Positions 23,673 through 32,205 of a stretch of DNA of 39,886 nt are shown here, piece by piece. The notes below the pieces were generated by a model. It saw nothing but the letters and a program-made list of their open reading frames with translations. It was not told the origin of the DNA and searched no databases. A program made the position numbers and the translations under genes. This stretch comes from Clostridia bacterium (GTDB lineage Bacteria; Bacillota; Clostridia; Christensenellales; Borkfalkiaceae), in contig JAJPYR010000072.1 in NCBI GenBank assembly GCA_021204825.1, forward strand, positions 1 to 39,886, read 5' to 3'. Every line of letters starts with the position of its first letter. The stretch's first letter is position 1.

Positions 23673-25163
23673 ATGATTTACCAGAACATACAGTTAAATG
23701 ATCCGGGCGGCAAGTATGACAATTACCGGACGGACTTGGTTGCAACGGTCTGCTATCTGGCGGGCCTGAGCGATGATAAAATGGAGATGGACCAATTCAG
23801 CAAGGAAAAGGTAGCGGAGCTGAGGAAGGATGACAGGGCCACAACAATAAGATATCTGTGCTCCATAAGGATGCAGATCTTCCGGAATTACAAACAGATC
23901 TCGGCAGCCAAATTCCAGCCTGGCTCCGAGACGGACAACTTTGAAAAGTGCTTTGACAAAGATCAGGTAAAGTTTTTAAGGGAGAAAGGCATAGAGTTCG
24001 TGCACGTCAACATGAAGGGAACGTCAAGCATCTTCATGAACGTTGCTTACATCAACCAGTACATACTGGACAACATTGACAAGATAAAGCCCCTCATTCC
24101 GGACTGGATCAAGTTCGAGTACATCCGCTCGCTGTTCCTCATGCCCAAGTGCAACGCAGGCCCTTCGGGGTCGCTTGTGCTCACGCACCAGAAACAGCAG
24201 AATGTGTTCAGCAACATCCGCAACGAGATGAACTCATACAATTCAAACAAGAACAGCTACCCGTACCAGCTCTTCATAATGTGGCCGTACACCCTTTCGG
24301 AAAAGGACGGCAATGTGCTCTTCAATGACGAAAAATTCCTCAAGATGCTGTACGGCGCCAACAGGGACATCTTCAAGGCAAGGGAGTACGTCATAGACGC
24401 ACCCGTCCAGGCCAAGGAGAGCTTCTATGACTTCGTGTCCCAGGCTGGCTCCGTGGCCATATTCGTGGACTGTGAGAACGTAACCCCGTACAGCTTCGTA
24501 GGCATGTTAAAGGGGCTGGATGCAGCCAACATCTCCAAGATACGCGAGATAGTTCTCTATGATGACGAGCACACGTCAACGGCATGGGACTACGTCTCAT
24601 CCTACGTGGATCTGGACATTCCCATTACCCACAAGGAGATAGAGCGTGTACTTGACAACAAGTCCCTCATAGACACCGTAATGACGGCAGGCGTATGCAA
24701 GTCCTATTACGAAGACCACGTGGACTCCGTAGTCCTTGCCTCATCCGACTCGGACTTCTGGGGGCTCATCACCACCGTATCCCTTGCCAAGTACTATATC
24801 CTGAACGAGCGCTCAAGAACCTCCCAGACCATAATAGACAGGTTTGACCAGAAGGGCATAGAGCACTGCTTCATGGATGATTTCGCTCAGGACAAGGTGC
24901 AGCTCTTCAAGACCCAGGTCCTTTTAGGAACGCTTAGAAAGCGCATCTCAAACTTCAACGAGACAGGCATCTGGCAGGACATGGACGCAAACCAGCTTGT
25001 GGACTCCCTGTTCCGCGAGGCATACATAACCGGTGCGGACACCCAGATGGAGCAGGAGAAGAAGACCTTCATAAACACCTATCTCAAGGGCGGCTTCACA
25101 ATCAAGTACTCAGAAGACGCAGAGGGAAACCGTCCGTTCCGCATGGAGCTTAACCGCAAGTAA
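23673..25163 (+). CDS. NYN-domain (PIN-like) nuclease protein
   Basis: A 496-residue protein. AAGGAGG (23652-23658) is 14 bases before ATG 23673, longer than usual; no better in-frame start is visible. The N-terminal ~250 residues are not recognised. From about 260 a NYN (PIN-like) domain follows: AIFVDCENV with Asp266, IVLYDDEHTSTAWDYV, Asp334 in SLIDTVMTAG, and VVLASSDSDFWGL with Asp359 and Asp361, then an IL strand. These acidic residues form the metal-binding site of LabA/NYN ribonucleases, so RNase activity is plausible. A helical C-terminal region of ~90 residues ends the protein. It stands alone between gaps, with a terminator after it. Many NYN proteins in accessory regions act in defence or RNA turnover; its role here is open. 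Confidence 0.8.
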   Translation: MIYQNIQLNDPGGKYDNYRTDLVATVCYLAGLSDDKMEMDQFSKEKVAELRKDDRATTIRYLCSIRMQIFRNYKQISAAKFQPGSETDNFEKCFDKDQVKFLREKGIEFVHVNMKGTSSIFMNVAYINQYILDNIDKIKPLIPDWIKFEYIRSLFLMPKCNAGPSGSLVLTHQKQQNVFSNIRNEMNSYNSNKNSYPYQLFIMWPYTLSEKDGNVLFNDEKFLKMLYGANRDIFKAREYVIDAPVQAKESFYDFVSQAGSVAIFVDCENVTPYSFVGMLKGLDAANISKIREIVLYDDEHTSTAWDYVSSYVDLDIPITHKEIERVLDNKSLIDTVMTAGVCKSYYEDHVDSVVLASSDSDFWGLITTVSLAKYYILNERSRTSQTIIDRFDQKGIEHCFMDDFAQDKVQLFKTQVLLGTLRKRISNFNETGIWQDMDANQLVDSLFREAYITGADTQMEQEKKTFINTYLKGGFTIKYSEDAEGNRPFRMELNRK

Positions 25164-25187
25164 TCCCATATACCACACAAAGACATT

Positions 25188-25218
25188 ATCCCGGGTCCAT
25201 GCGGCCTGGGATTATTTT
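25188..25218 (+). terminator. Terminator after the NYN gene
   Basis: ATCCCGGG pairs with CCTGGGAT (8 bp, one G-U), followed by TATTTT. Confidence 0.65.
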
Positions 25219-25475
25219 GTGTCTGTTTAGAAACAACAGTTCGTACTTTGTGCAGATTGCATAATTTTTGCAGTCTGGATTTCCACCCGGATACATGCAC
25301 ATGCCCTCTGTTGCAATTGCGTGCAAGCAAGCAGTGCCGGAGGAAGATTCAGGCCGTTCCGGAATCATTAACCCATACAGCCTGTATCATTATATGAAGC
25401 AGCAGAGTGGAGGGAGGGCAGGAACAGATAGACACGGGAATATGCTCAAAATACGTGAATGAGCATATAAGAAAG

Positions 25476-25500
25476 GACCCCGTGGTGAGCGGGGCCTTTT
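25476..25500. terminator. Terminator between convergent NYN and AraC genes
   Basis: CCCCG/CGGGG with flanking GG/CC and a seven-base loop, with TTTT on the plus side and TTTCTT on the minus side. It probably ends the minus-strand regulator gene at 25536. The stretch 25220-25475 holds no gene I can support. Confidence 0.6.
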
Positions 25501-25535
25501 CTGGAAACAAGATATCATATAGAGGCTTTTATAAA

Positions 25536-26378
25536 TCAGATCTCTCTGTATTTTTTGCGGTACTGGAGGGGAGGCATTCCGGTCTCCTTCTTGAAGAAGT
25601 TGATGAAGTAATTGTAGTCGGAGAAACCGGTGTCATCGGATATCTGGCGCAGGGCCTTGTCGGAGGAGACTAAGAGCTTCTTGGCAAGGTCAAGGCGCTT
25701 GTCGGCGATGTATTTCTGGACCGTGGTATTGAAGTTCTTGTCAAAGATGTCGTAGAGGATATGCCTGGCCACGTGGAACTGCTCGCACAGCGTCTCGGCA
25801 GTTATCTTTTCGTCTATGTGCTCTTCTATGTACTCCGAGATGAGCTTGGCAATGATGGGCCTGTTGAAGCGGATGACTTCCTCGGTGCCTACGATGTAAG
25901 AGATGCAGGACTGGAGAATCAGGATGGCATCGTCTATGTAGCTCTTGTCAAAGACGGGAAGGGCCCGGAAGGCGTCCAGCATCTTCGCCTTGTCCATTCC
26001 GTACCTGTCACAGGCCTCTATGGTGCGCTCCTCGGACGTATACTCATGGTCTGCGTCACGGAATTTGCCTATCATGAGATATGCCACAATGATGTCATCG
26101 CAGAAGACCGGGGCCACAGCCTCGCATATGCCGGCATGGCAGGTGTACTTTACAGTCTTGTGCGTGTCCCTGGACTCAAAGGCGTGCATCATGTCACACT
26201 CATGGCACATCTGCATGCGCTTTTCATCCTCACGGATGTACATGCAGTAATTGGCCCATTCTCCGGTGTGGTACACGCAGTTGAGCTTGTGGTCGAACAG
26301 GGTGACTGTTACATTGAAACACCTGTTGTACGCGGACAGGAGCCTGTCCAGCTTTTTTATGTCAAACGTTATAGGCAT
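25536..26378 (-). CDS. AraC-family regulator with PocR sensor domain
   Basis: A 280-residue protein on the minus strand, starting at ATG 26378 behind a weak AGGTG. The first ~165 residues fit the PocR ligand-binding domain: LDRLLSAYNRCFNVTVTLFD at the start, then a cysteine cluster CHECD and CHAGICEAVAP. PocR domains sense small molecules and are common in sugar regulators of Clostridia. The C-terminal ~100 residues form an AraC-type double helix-turn-helix: ITAETLCEQFHVARHILYDIF and ISDDTGFSDYNYFINFFKKE, ending in the usual PLQYRKKY. It is the only minus-strand gene and diverges from the galactan genes. It most likely activates them in response to galactan-derived sugars. The ligand is inferred from neighbours only. 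Confidence 0.9.
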   Translation of the reverse strand: MPITFDIKKLDRLLSAYNRCFNVTVTLFDHKLNCVYHTGEWANYCMYIREDEKRMQMCHECDMMHAFESRDTHKTVKYTCHAGICEAVAPVFCDDIIVAYLMIGKFRDADHEYTSEERTIEACDRYGMDKAKMLDAFRALPVFDKSYIDDAILILQSCISYIVGTEEVIRFNRPIIAKLISEYIEEHIDEKITAETLCEQFHVARHILYDIFDKNFNTTVQKYIADKRLDLAKKLLVSSDKALRQISDDTGFSDYNYFINFFKKETGMPPLQYRKKYREI

Positions 26379-26798
26379 GCACCTATTTTAGACACCATAA
26401 CTTTCAAATGGCAAGCAATCCGGGAAAGAAATGCCGAAATTGTGTGCAGACTGCATAAAAATGGTCAGATTATTGCATTCTGTCCATTAAAAACAGTCCG
26501 GATTTAAAACACGATTTCTTAATTTTTTCGGAAAAAAATATCGACACAAGACCCGCTGGCGTTGAAATTGGAAATTCCAAAATGTTAAAATGTTAGAATA
26601 TAACATTTTTAAATTCACAAAACGTTATCTTTGTTCATTATCTTCCAGCTCCCATGCGTCCGCGTGAAGATTTTTAGCGGTGAAAAAAGTACACGATTTT
26701 ATAGTTTTGCGTACAATATTCTATATACACAGCTTTTCCCGGGTGCTAAACTCGGAGGCGAATTTTTTTAAAGGGCGCAGTGCGCCCTTAAGGACAGC
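26379..26798. promoter_or_regulatory. Divergent control region of the galactan locus
   Basis: The 420 bases between the regulator and the first target gene hold likely AraC sites. There is a TTGGAA/TTCCAA palindrome (26568-26580), an AATGTTA/TAACATT inverted repeat (26589-26607) preceded by a direct AAAATGTT repeat, and a -10-like TACAAT (26712-26717) with no good -35, as in activator-dependent promoters. A 19-base dyad AAGGGCGCA/TGCGCCCTT (26771-26789) directly abuts the TAAGGA ribosome site (26789-26794) of the next gene and could mask it. Confidence 0.6.
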
Positions 26799-28610
26799 AT
26801 GGCAGATCAGTTGATACTGAATGTAATACACAGGCCGGAGCTTTCCCCGGAATATGCGGAGAGGGCCTTGGGGGGAAGAAGGGACGTGCAGGATGAGAGC
26901 CTGGACATCTTCCTTTTCCAGCAGCAGGCAGCTCATGAGAACGGCCTGAAGACAACCATACAGATTACATATGCGTCCCTCTATTCGGACGCCATTATAG
27001 AAATAGCCAAAGAGCACCATGAAAAGTACGGGGATGAGATTGGCCTGTCCCTTTTAGGCCTGCCCTGCAGACAGTTCCGGGAGAAGTATAAAACAGAGGA
27101 CTTCTGCATCTGGATGTTTGACAATGACACGAAGAGGGCCATCATAGATGACTGCTTCTCACTCTTTTATGAGAAGTTCGGCTTCTATCCGGAGAGCACC
27201 GGGTCATACTTCCTGGATGCATACACTATAAATTACATAAAGGCAAAGTACCCTTCCGTGAAGTGCGCCGTTGCAACATGCTGGGAAGAGGGACCCAAGG
27301 CATACCATACATGCAACAACTCCTGGTACACCTTCATGGACGGCGGCTGCTGGAACCCGTGGATTCCGTCCAAGGTCAATTCCCACATCCCTGCGGAATC
27401 CGAGGCTGATGACTCCGGCATAGTTGCCATACCCCATCTGTCCCGTGACCTTATGGCCTGCTTTGACGGCAACGGGTCCAACTTCGGCACCCATCCACAG
27501 AATGTCCTGAGGGGCATGATATATTACAGGGACAGGGAAGGGACGGAGTATCCGTACCTGTACAATCTTATAGACCAGTACCGTCATTTAGGGAAGTACA
27601 ATGACGGGTTTTCGTACAACATGATGTTCGTGGGCCCCGGCTGGCTCAACAAGGCCGGCAGGTGGGAGGCCCCTTATGAGCTCCTTGCCAAGTCCTATAA
27701 GGACGGCTGCAGGTATTACGGGAACCTCAAAAAGCAGGGACTCCTCAAGGACCTCACGATGAGTGAGCTTGCGGATTATTACAGGGACACCCACACGGAT
27801 TACAAACGCCCGGAGTGCGCCCTGTGGAAAGACATCCTGTACGGGTCCAATAAAGAGTACTTCTGGTATGCGGATCCGTACATGCGCTGCTGCCTGGACT
27901 TCAACCAGGGCGGGGCCATGATAGACTTAAGGCCTTATGCAGCCAAAATTCCCCAGGAGACAGGCATAGGCACAGAGAACGTATATGATGCCTCATACCC
28001 TTATCTCATCCAGGCCAATTACAGGGCCGGCTACTTCACTCATTACGCCGGTGCAGGAACGGTGAAGTCCTGCAAAGTTACATACCATGGCAGGACTGCA
28101 GACCTTTGCCTTTGCAAGACCATGGCCACATTCCGCAAGGTCCCTGAGGGGGTGCAGATAGTCTGTGACCCCGTAACCGTCTCCCTGGACGGTCTGGACA
28201 TACATATCCAAAGCTCCTTTACCTTCCTGGAAGGTGAAGGCAAGCTCATAACCCGCAGGGAGATCCTCAATGACCTGCACGGCGAGACAGTCCGCATTGA
28301 GGAGTACTTCACTGCCGGATACGGCAAGACAGAATACCAGCCAGACATGACAACCATGACACTTTCCGCCGGAACAGACACCATACAATACGGATACAAG
28401 GGCCGCAAGGTCTTCTGCACAGAGGGTGCGGAGAAGTATGCCACGGCCTTTATCCCGGACATCTGCACAAAGGTGCAGATGGGAGGCATTGCGGACAGGG
28501 CGGAAGCAGAGGAAGGGATAGCCTTCTCACCTGTGTTCCATCTGGCTGTCACAAAGGAGATTAATGAAGGAGGGCTGGAGACATGGCTCAGGCTGGAAAA
28601 GGCAAACTGA
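26799..28610 (+). CDS. Uncharacterised 603-aa protein of the galactan locus
   Basis: A 603-residue cytoplasmic protein (no signal peptide) starting at ATG 26799, with TAAGGA five bases upstream. I do not recognise the family. The N-terminal ~340 residues look like an alpha/beta barrel: strand-like TTIQITYASLYS, IGLSLLGLPC, FCIWMFDND, FYPESTGSYFLDAYT, VKCAVATCWEEGP, then GIVAIPHLSRD. Such sequences loosely recall deacetylase or GH38/GH57-type barrels, where acidic and His residues act at strand ends. The C-terminal ~240 residues are beta-rich (VQIVCDPVTVSLD, ITRREILND), like the sandwich that follows many glycosidase barrels. First gene of the locus and divergent from its regulator, so it probably acts on imported galactan-derived sugars. 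This is inferred from context. Confidence 0.75.
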   Translation: MADQLILNVIHRPELSPEYAERALGGRRDVQDESLDIFLFQQQAAHENGLKTTIQITYASLYSDAIIEIAKEHHEKYGDEIGLSLLGLPCRQFREKYKTEDFCIWMFDNDTKRAIIDDCFSLFYEKFGFYPESTGSYFLDAYTINYIKAKYPSVKCAVATCWEEGPKAYHTCNNSWYTFMDGGCWNPWIPSKVNSHIPAESEADDSGIVAIPHLSRDLMACFDGNGSNFGTHPQNVLRGMIYYRDREGTEYPYLYNLIDQYRHLGKYNDGFSYNMMFVGPGWLNKAGRWEAPYELLAKSYKDGCRYYGNLKKQGLLKDLTMSELADYYRDTHTDYKRPECALWKDILYGSNKEYFWYADPYMRCCLDFNQGGAMIDLRPYAAKIPQETGIGTENVYDASYPYLIQANYRAGYFTHYAGAGTVKSCKVTYHGRTADLCLCKTMATFRKVPEGVQIVCDPVTVSLDGLDIHIQSSFTFLEGEGKLITRREILNDLHGETVRIEEYFTAGYGKTEYQPDMTTMTLSAGTDTIQYGYKGRKVFCTEGAEKYATAFIPDICTKVQMGGIADRAEAEEGIAFSPVFHLAVTKEINEGGLETWLRLEKAN

Positions 28611-28843
28611 ATTACCGCTGCCCAAGATGCTTCATGAGGGACATAGACATAGACATGTTCTATGATGACTCCACGAAGCTGTATTACTGTCTCCGATGCT
28701 GCTTCACCGGCACAGAGGAAGAAGTCTTAGCACTTAATGAGCAGATAAAGGAAAAGTACGGCAGGCTCCGCCAGCGCGTCATCTCCTTCGGAGAGGACAA
28801 TGAGCCTCCCGTCTTTGCCCCCCATATCCCCGGCCAGCAGTAA
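28583..28843 (+). CDS. Small zinc-ribbon protein
   Basis: An 86-residue protein overlapping the preceding gene by 28 bases, with GGAGGG shortly before ATG 28583, so the two are probably co-translated. Two pairs of cysteines, CPRC (about 13-16) and CLRCC (about 36-40), frame a short beta hairpin, the pattern of a zinc ribbon. The tail is helical and acidic. No enzyme motif is present. A role in nucleic-acid or protein binding is possible; the family is not known to me. Confidence 0.7.
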   Translation: MAQAGKGKLNYRCPRCFMRDIDIDMFYDDSTKLYYCLRCCFTGTEEEVLALNEQIKEKYGRLRQRVISFGEDNEPPVFAPHIPGQQ

Positions 28844-29342
28844 GTGCCTCTGGCGCGGCCAGAGCACCTGTCCGGAAGCATCGCTCCCGCGCTGCAGCCC
28901 ATACAACCCATGCCGGGCATAGATCCGTACACCAATACAGACACAAATGAAGCCACTCAAGGCATGCAAGGACGTTCACTTACCGGAGGAAACAGGGCAC
29001 CAAAACATACACGGCACAAGACAACTCAATATACACACAACCGCATATACAAATACACATACACATGCCTGCATAACTTCCCATGCAGGCAGGACATACA
29101 CCTGCTGCATACGCCATGTGCAGCGGCGAGAGCTTAGCAACAAGAGACATACACAAAATCCAGGGCATGCCGGAAGCCATGTCCAGGATGAGGCCCTCCA
29201 GACATACAGCAGTCAAAGGCCCGTATACACAAAAGCCCCTGTTCCATGTACATTATTATCATTATACGGAAGGAGAATGCAGGGCCTTGGGATACGGGGA
29301 AAAAGGAGAGGCAGACGGACTTAGAGGAAAGACATACGTTAT
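28844..29342. other. CA-rich gene-free leader
   Basis: About 500 bases without a credible gene. From about 28920 to 29160 the plus strand is strongly rich in C and A and poor in G and T (many ACACA and CATACA runs), so a transcript would be little folded. Short hairpins occur (GCCTGC/GCAGGC near 29067-29091). AGAGGAAAG before 29343 is the ribosome site of the next gene. Confidence 0.6.
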
Positions 29343-30551
29343 ATGAAGCTTGGAATAGATGTGTCCACGTACCTGGAAGAGCTGGAGCACGGAGCCAGAT
29401 ACAGTGACGGCTCCGGGAAGGTTATAGACCCCCTGGATGAGTTCATCTCCAACGGTGTAACCGGCATGCGCATACGGCTTTGGGTGTATCCCAGATCTGA
29501 AAAGGGCGAGCCGTACTTAGCCGGCAACTGCGATATACAAAACTTCATCCGGCTGGCCACCCTGGCGCAGAGGAAGGGTTTCTCCATAATGCTGGACTTC
29601 CATTACTCTGACTTCTGGGCAGACCCCAGGAAGCAGGGAGTCTCAAAGACATGGCATTACAAGACCCCGGAAGACCTGATGCAGCTTACATACAGTTACA
29701 CCAAAGAGACGCTTAAGACAATACGTGCGAACGGTATCTCCTTAAAGTACATCCAGGTTGGCAACGAGATAACGAACGGCATGCTGTGGCCGTACGGGAG
29801 GCTGATAGAGCAGCCGGACAAGTCCCGCACCAACTACGAAACCTTTACGAAGCTCTTAAAGGCAGGCATCAGGGCCTGCCGTGAGGAGATGCCGGATGCT
29901 GCCGTTATACTGCACCTGGAAAAGAGCAACGACCAGTTCATCCACAACGAGTTCCTGACCAAAATGGAGGAGTATTGCGTGGACTATGACATAATAGGCT
30001 ATTCCTATTACCCATACTGGCACGGCACCATGCAGGATCTGTTCGCTAACACAGAACAGGCGAAGCGCTTCCGCAAGCGGCAGATGATAGTTGAGACCGC
30101 CTATGCCTTCACCGGCAAAGACTACATGGACGAGCCCGGTGTCCCCAACAACCTGGCTGTGAACGATGACAATCTCGAAACCCTGAAGCAAGCCGGCTTC
30201 ATCCATGAATATCCTTTCACCCCGGCTGGCCAGAAAAAGTTCATTTCTGACTTCCTTCAGGAAGCCAAAAAGCACGGCATCGAATCGGTATACTGGTGGG
30301 AGCCTCTCTGGATTCCCGGTCCCGGCATCTGCTGGGCCACACCGGACGCCATGCTCTACACCGGAGACACTCCAAAAGCCGCACGCAACGAATGGTCCAA
30401 CCAGTGCCTTGTGGACTACAACGGCCGCAAGCTCCCCGCCTTTGACGCATTCTCCGTTAAGGACAAATGGAAGCAGCAGCGGCAAAGGGGGGAGAGAGGG
30501 AACCAACACAGTGACCAGGCACAGAAAAACACGCAGCGGAAGACCCCATAA
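29343..30551 (+). CDS. Cytoplasmic GH53 endo-beta-1,4-galactanase
   Basis: A 402-residue glycoside hydrolase family 53 enzyme, starting directly with the catalytic barrel (MKLGIDVSTYLEELE) and lacking a signal peptide. Family features include VTGMRIRLWVYP, LDFHYSDFWADP (84-95), VGNEITNGMLWP with the acid/base Glu142, DIIGYSYYPYWHG, and IVETAYAFT with the nucleophile Glu251, then WWEPLWIPGPG. GH53 enzymes cut beta-1,4-linked galactan of pectic arabinogalactan I. Most known members are secreted; this one should act on oligosaccharides brought in by the downstream importer. A basic tail rich in Gln, Arg and Lys (about 375-402) follows the barrel. The next gene starts 273 bases later behind its own control region. 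Confidence 0.92.
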   Translation: MKLGIDVSTYLEELEHGARYSDGSGKVIDPLDEFISNGVTGMRIRLWVYPRSEKGEPYLAGNCDIQNFIRLATLAQRKGFSIMLDFHYSDFWADPRKQGVSKTWHYKTPEDLMQLTYSYTKETLKTIRANGISLKYIQVGNEITNGMLWPYGRLIEQPDKSRTNYETFTKLLKAGIRACREEMPDAAVILHLEKSNDQFIHNEFLTKMEEYCVDYDIIGYSYYPYWHGTMQDLFANTEQAKRFRKRQMIVETAYAFTGKDYMDEPGVPNNLAVNDDNLETLKQAGFIHEYPFTPAGQKKFISDFLQEAKKHGIESVYWWEPLWIPGPGICWATPDAMLYTGDTPKAARNEWSNQCLVDYNGRKLPAFDAFSVKDKWKQQRQRGERGNQHSDQAQKNTQRKTP

Positions 30552-30824
30552 GCACCTGTGCAAAACTGTCTTCCACACCCGGTAAACCCGTGCGGGATTA
30601 TCAAAACGGTTTTAACGCGAAGCGCCCGAAAGAGTGCGGCAGCGTGGAAACATATGTATCGCAACTTTCGCAAAAATAGCGAAAATTGCAATATATATTT
30701 ATAAAATAGTTAAATACTGCACTTAAAAATAACGGGACGTCCCGTTATTAGTGCCTGCTTCGCAGGCACTATACCCTCTAATAGCCTTAGACGCTATAGC
30801 AGGATACACAATAGGAGGAAGTTT
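30552..30824. promoter_or_regulatory. Control region of the importer operon, with three dyads
   Basis: A TTTCGC/GCGAAA inverted repeat lies at 30666-30684. AT-rich promoter-like sequence follows (TTGCAA 30686, TTAAAT 30710). Then come a perfect 22-bp palindrome (30728-30749, centred on GGACGTCC), a 9-bp hairpin AGTGCCTGC/GCAGGCACT (30750-30770), and ATAGC/GCTAT (30781-30798). The palindrome could be an operator. The adjoining hairpin lies in the leader. AGGAGGA (30812-30818) is the ribosome site. Confidence 0.6.
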
Positions 30825-32177
30825 ATGAAAAAATTCAGGATTTTAGCGGCAATCCTTGCGGCAGCAATTCTCTGCGTTGGTGCAGTCGGCTTTGCTGCGT
30901 GCGGCGACAATGGTGGCGATGACAACGGCGGTGGCGGCGGCACCATTGTTGGCGGCGGAAATGATGACGGAGGCACAACACCTTCAACAACCACATATCA
31001 GTATGATATTACCATGTGGGTGGGCGAAGGCACAGATACAATCACTGCCCAGATGATCAATGACTTCAATAGTTCCACGGATACAAGTGTAAATCCCGGA
31101 TTCAAGTTCAATGCAACAATTGAGATTCAGAGTGAGTCTACGGCGGCAGGCAATGCAACTTCAAAGCCTGCTGACTGTGCCGATATATATTGCATTGCGC
31201 AGGATCAGCTTGCCCGCTGCGTAAATTCGCAGGTTTGCCAGTCTCTTAACTCAACATCCACTTCCTTTGTGGAATCAACAATGAGCAGCACCGCCGTAGA
31301 TGCTGCTAAGGTCGGAAACGTGCTCTATGCATTCCCCATGACGCTGGACAATGCATACTTCCTGTACTATGACACAAGCGTAATTTCTGAGCAAGATGTA
31401 GGAAGCCTTAATGCAATACTTACAGATTGCAAAAATGCCAACAAGAATTTCTCCATGAACCTTACCAGCAACGGTGCATGGTATGATATGTCATTCTTTC
31501 TTGGCACAGGATGCTATTCCAACTGGACTACAAATGAGAACGGACAGTTTACCGGCTATGAGGACAATATCACGTCAGGCAGCTCAGCTGCATATGCTGC
31601 TCTCAAGGGAATCCAGCTTGTTACCAATTCCGGATGCTATTCATCATCTGCAGAAGCTTCTGAACTCACAGCAGGAACTCCTTCCGCGGCTCTTGTTAGC
31701 GGCATCTGGTCATACAATGCAGCAAAGACAAACCTTGGTGACAATTTCGGCGTTGCAGTGCTTCCTGAATTCACAGTTGCTAACCAGACATACCAGATGA
31801 AGACATATCTCGGCAGCAAGATGATGTGCGTGAAGCCTCAGGATGACACATACAAGGCTCTCGGACTTCAGTACCTTGCAAGGTATCTTACGAGTGCAGA
31901 GTGCCAGATGACGAGATTCAACGAAGTCGGCTGGGGTCCTTCCAACACATCAGCCGCAGAGCAGGCAACAGGCTCCGCTGCACTCGATGTGCTCAATAAA
32001 GAAATCGAGCAGGGAATAACAGTTGCACAGGGACAGTTCCCTACAAACTGGTGGTCTGTCATGGCATTGCTTGCCGGCAGCGCAAAGGATGATACAACAT
32101 TTACAGATGCAAACTACAATGTAATGCTGACTACATATCAGAATTCTTTGAATGCCCTGGTTAATGCCACATCCTAA
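30825..32177 (+). CDS. Sugar ABC transporter substrate-binding lipoprotein (MalE-like)
   Basis: A 450-residue lipoprotein. The signal peptide ends in the lipobox FAAC with the lipidated Cys26, followed by a Gly/Asp spacer. The mature part fits the extracellular solute-binding protein family for oligosaccharides: YQYDITMWVGEGT, ADIYCIAQDQLARCV near the hinge, LYAFPMTLDNAYFLYYD (the typical substrate-contact segment) and GPSNTSAAEQ near the end. AGGAGGA precedes ATG 30825. It should bind galacto-oligosaccharides outside the cell for the two permeases and ATPase encoded next. The substrate is inferred from the flanking GH53 genes. Confidence 0.92.
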   Translation: MKKFRILAAILAAAILCVGAVGFAACGDNGGDDNGGGGGTIVGGGNDDGGTTPSTTTYQYDITMWVGEGTDTITAQMINDFNSSTDTSVNPGFKFNATIEIQSESTAAGNATSKPADCADIYCIAQDQLARCVNSQVCQSLNSTSTSFVESTMSSTAVDAAKVGNVLYAFPMTLDNAYFLYYDTSVISEQDVGSLNAILTDCKNANKNFSMNLTSNGAWYDMSFFLGTGCYSNWTTNENGQFTGYEDNITSGSSAAYAALKGIQLVTNSGCYSSSAEASELTAGTPSAALVSGIWSYNAAKTNLGDNFGVAVLPEFTVANQTYQMKTYLGSKMMCVKPQDDTYKALGLQYLARYLTSAECQMTRFNEVGWGPSNTSAAEQATGSAALDVLNKEIEQGITVAQGQFPTNWWSVMALLAGSAKDDTTFTDANYNVMLTTYQNSLNALVNATS

Positions 32178-32205
32178 ACTCTGCAGTTGACTTGTTCGGG
32201 AGAAA

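Noticed and set aside
25761..26507. 248-codon plus-strand frame
   Set aside because: It is fully opposite the PocR-AraC gene, whose domain motifs are unmistakable.
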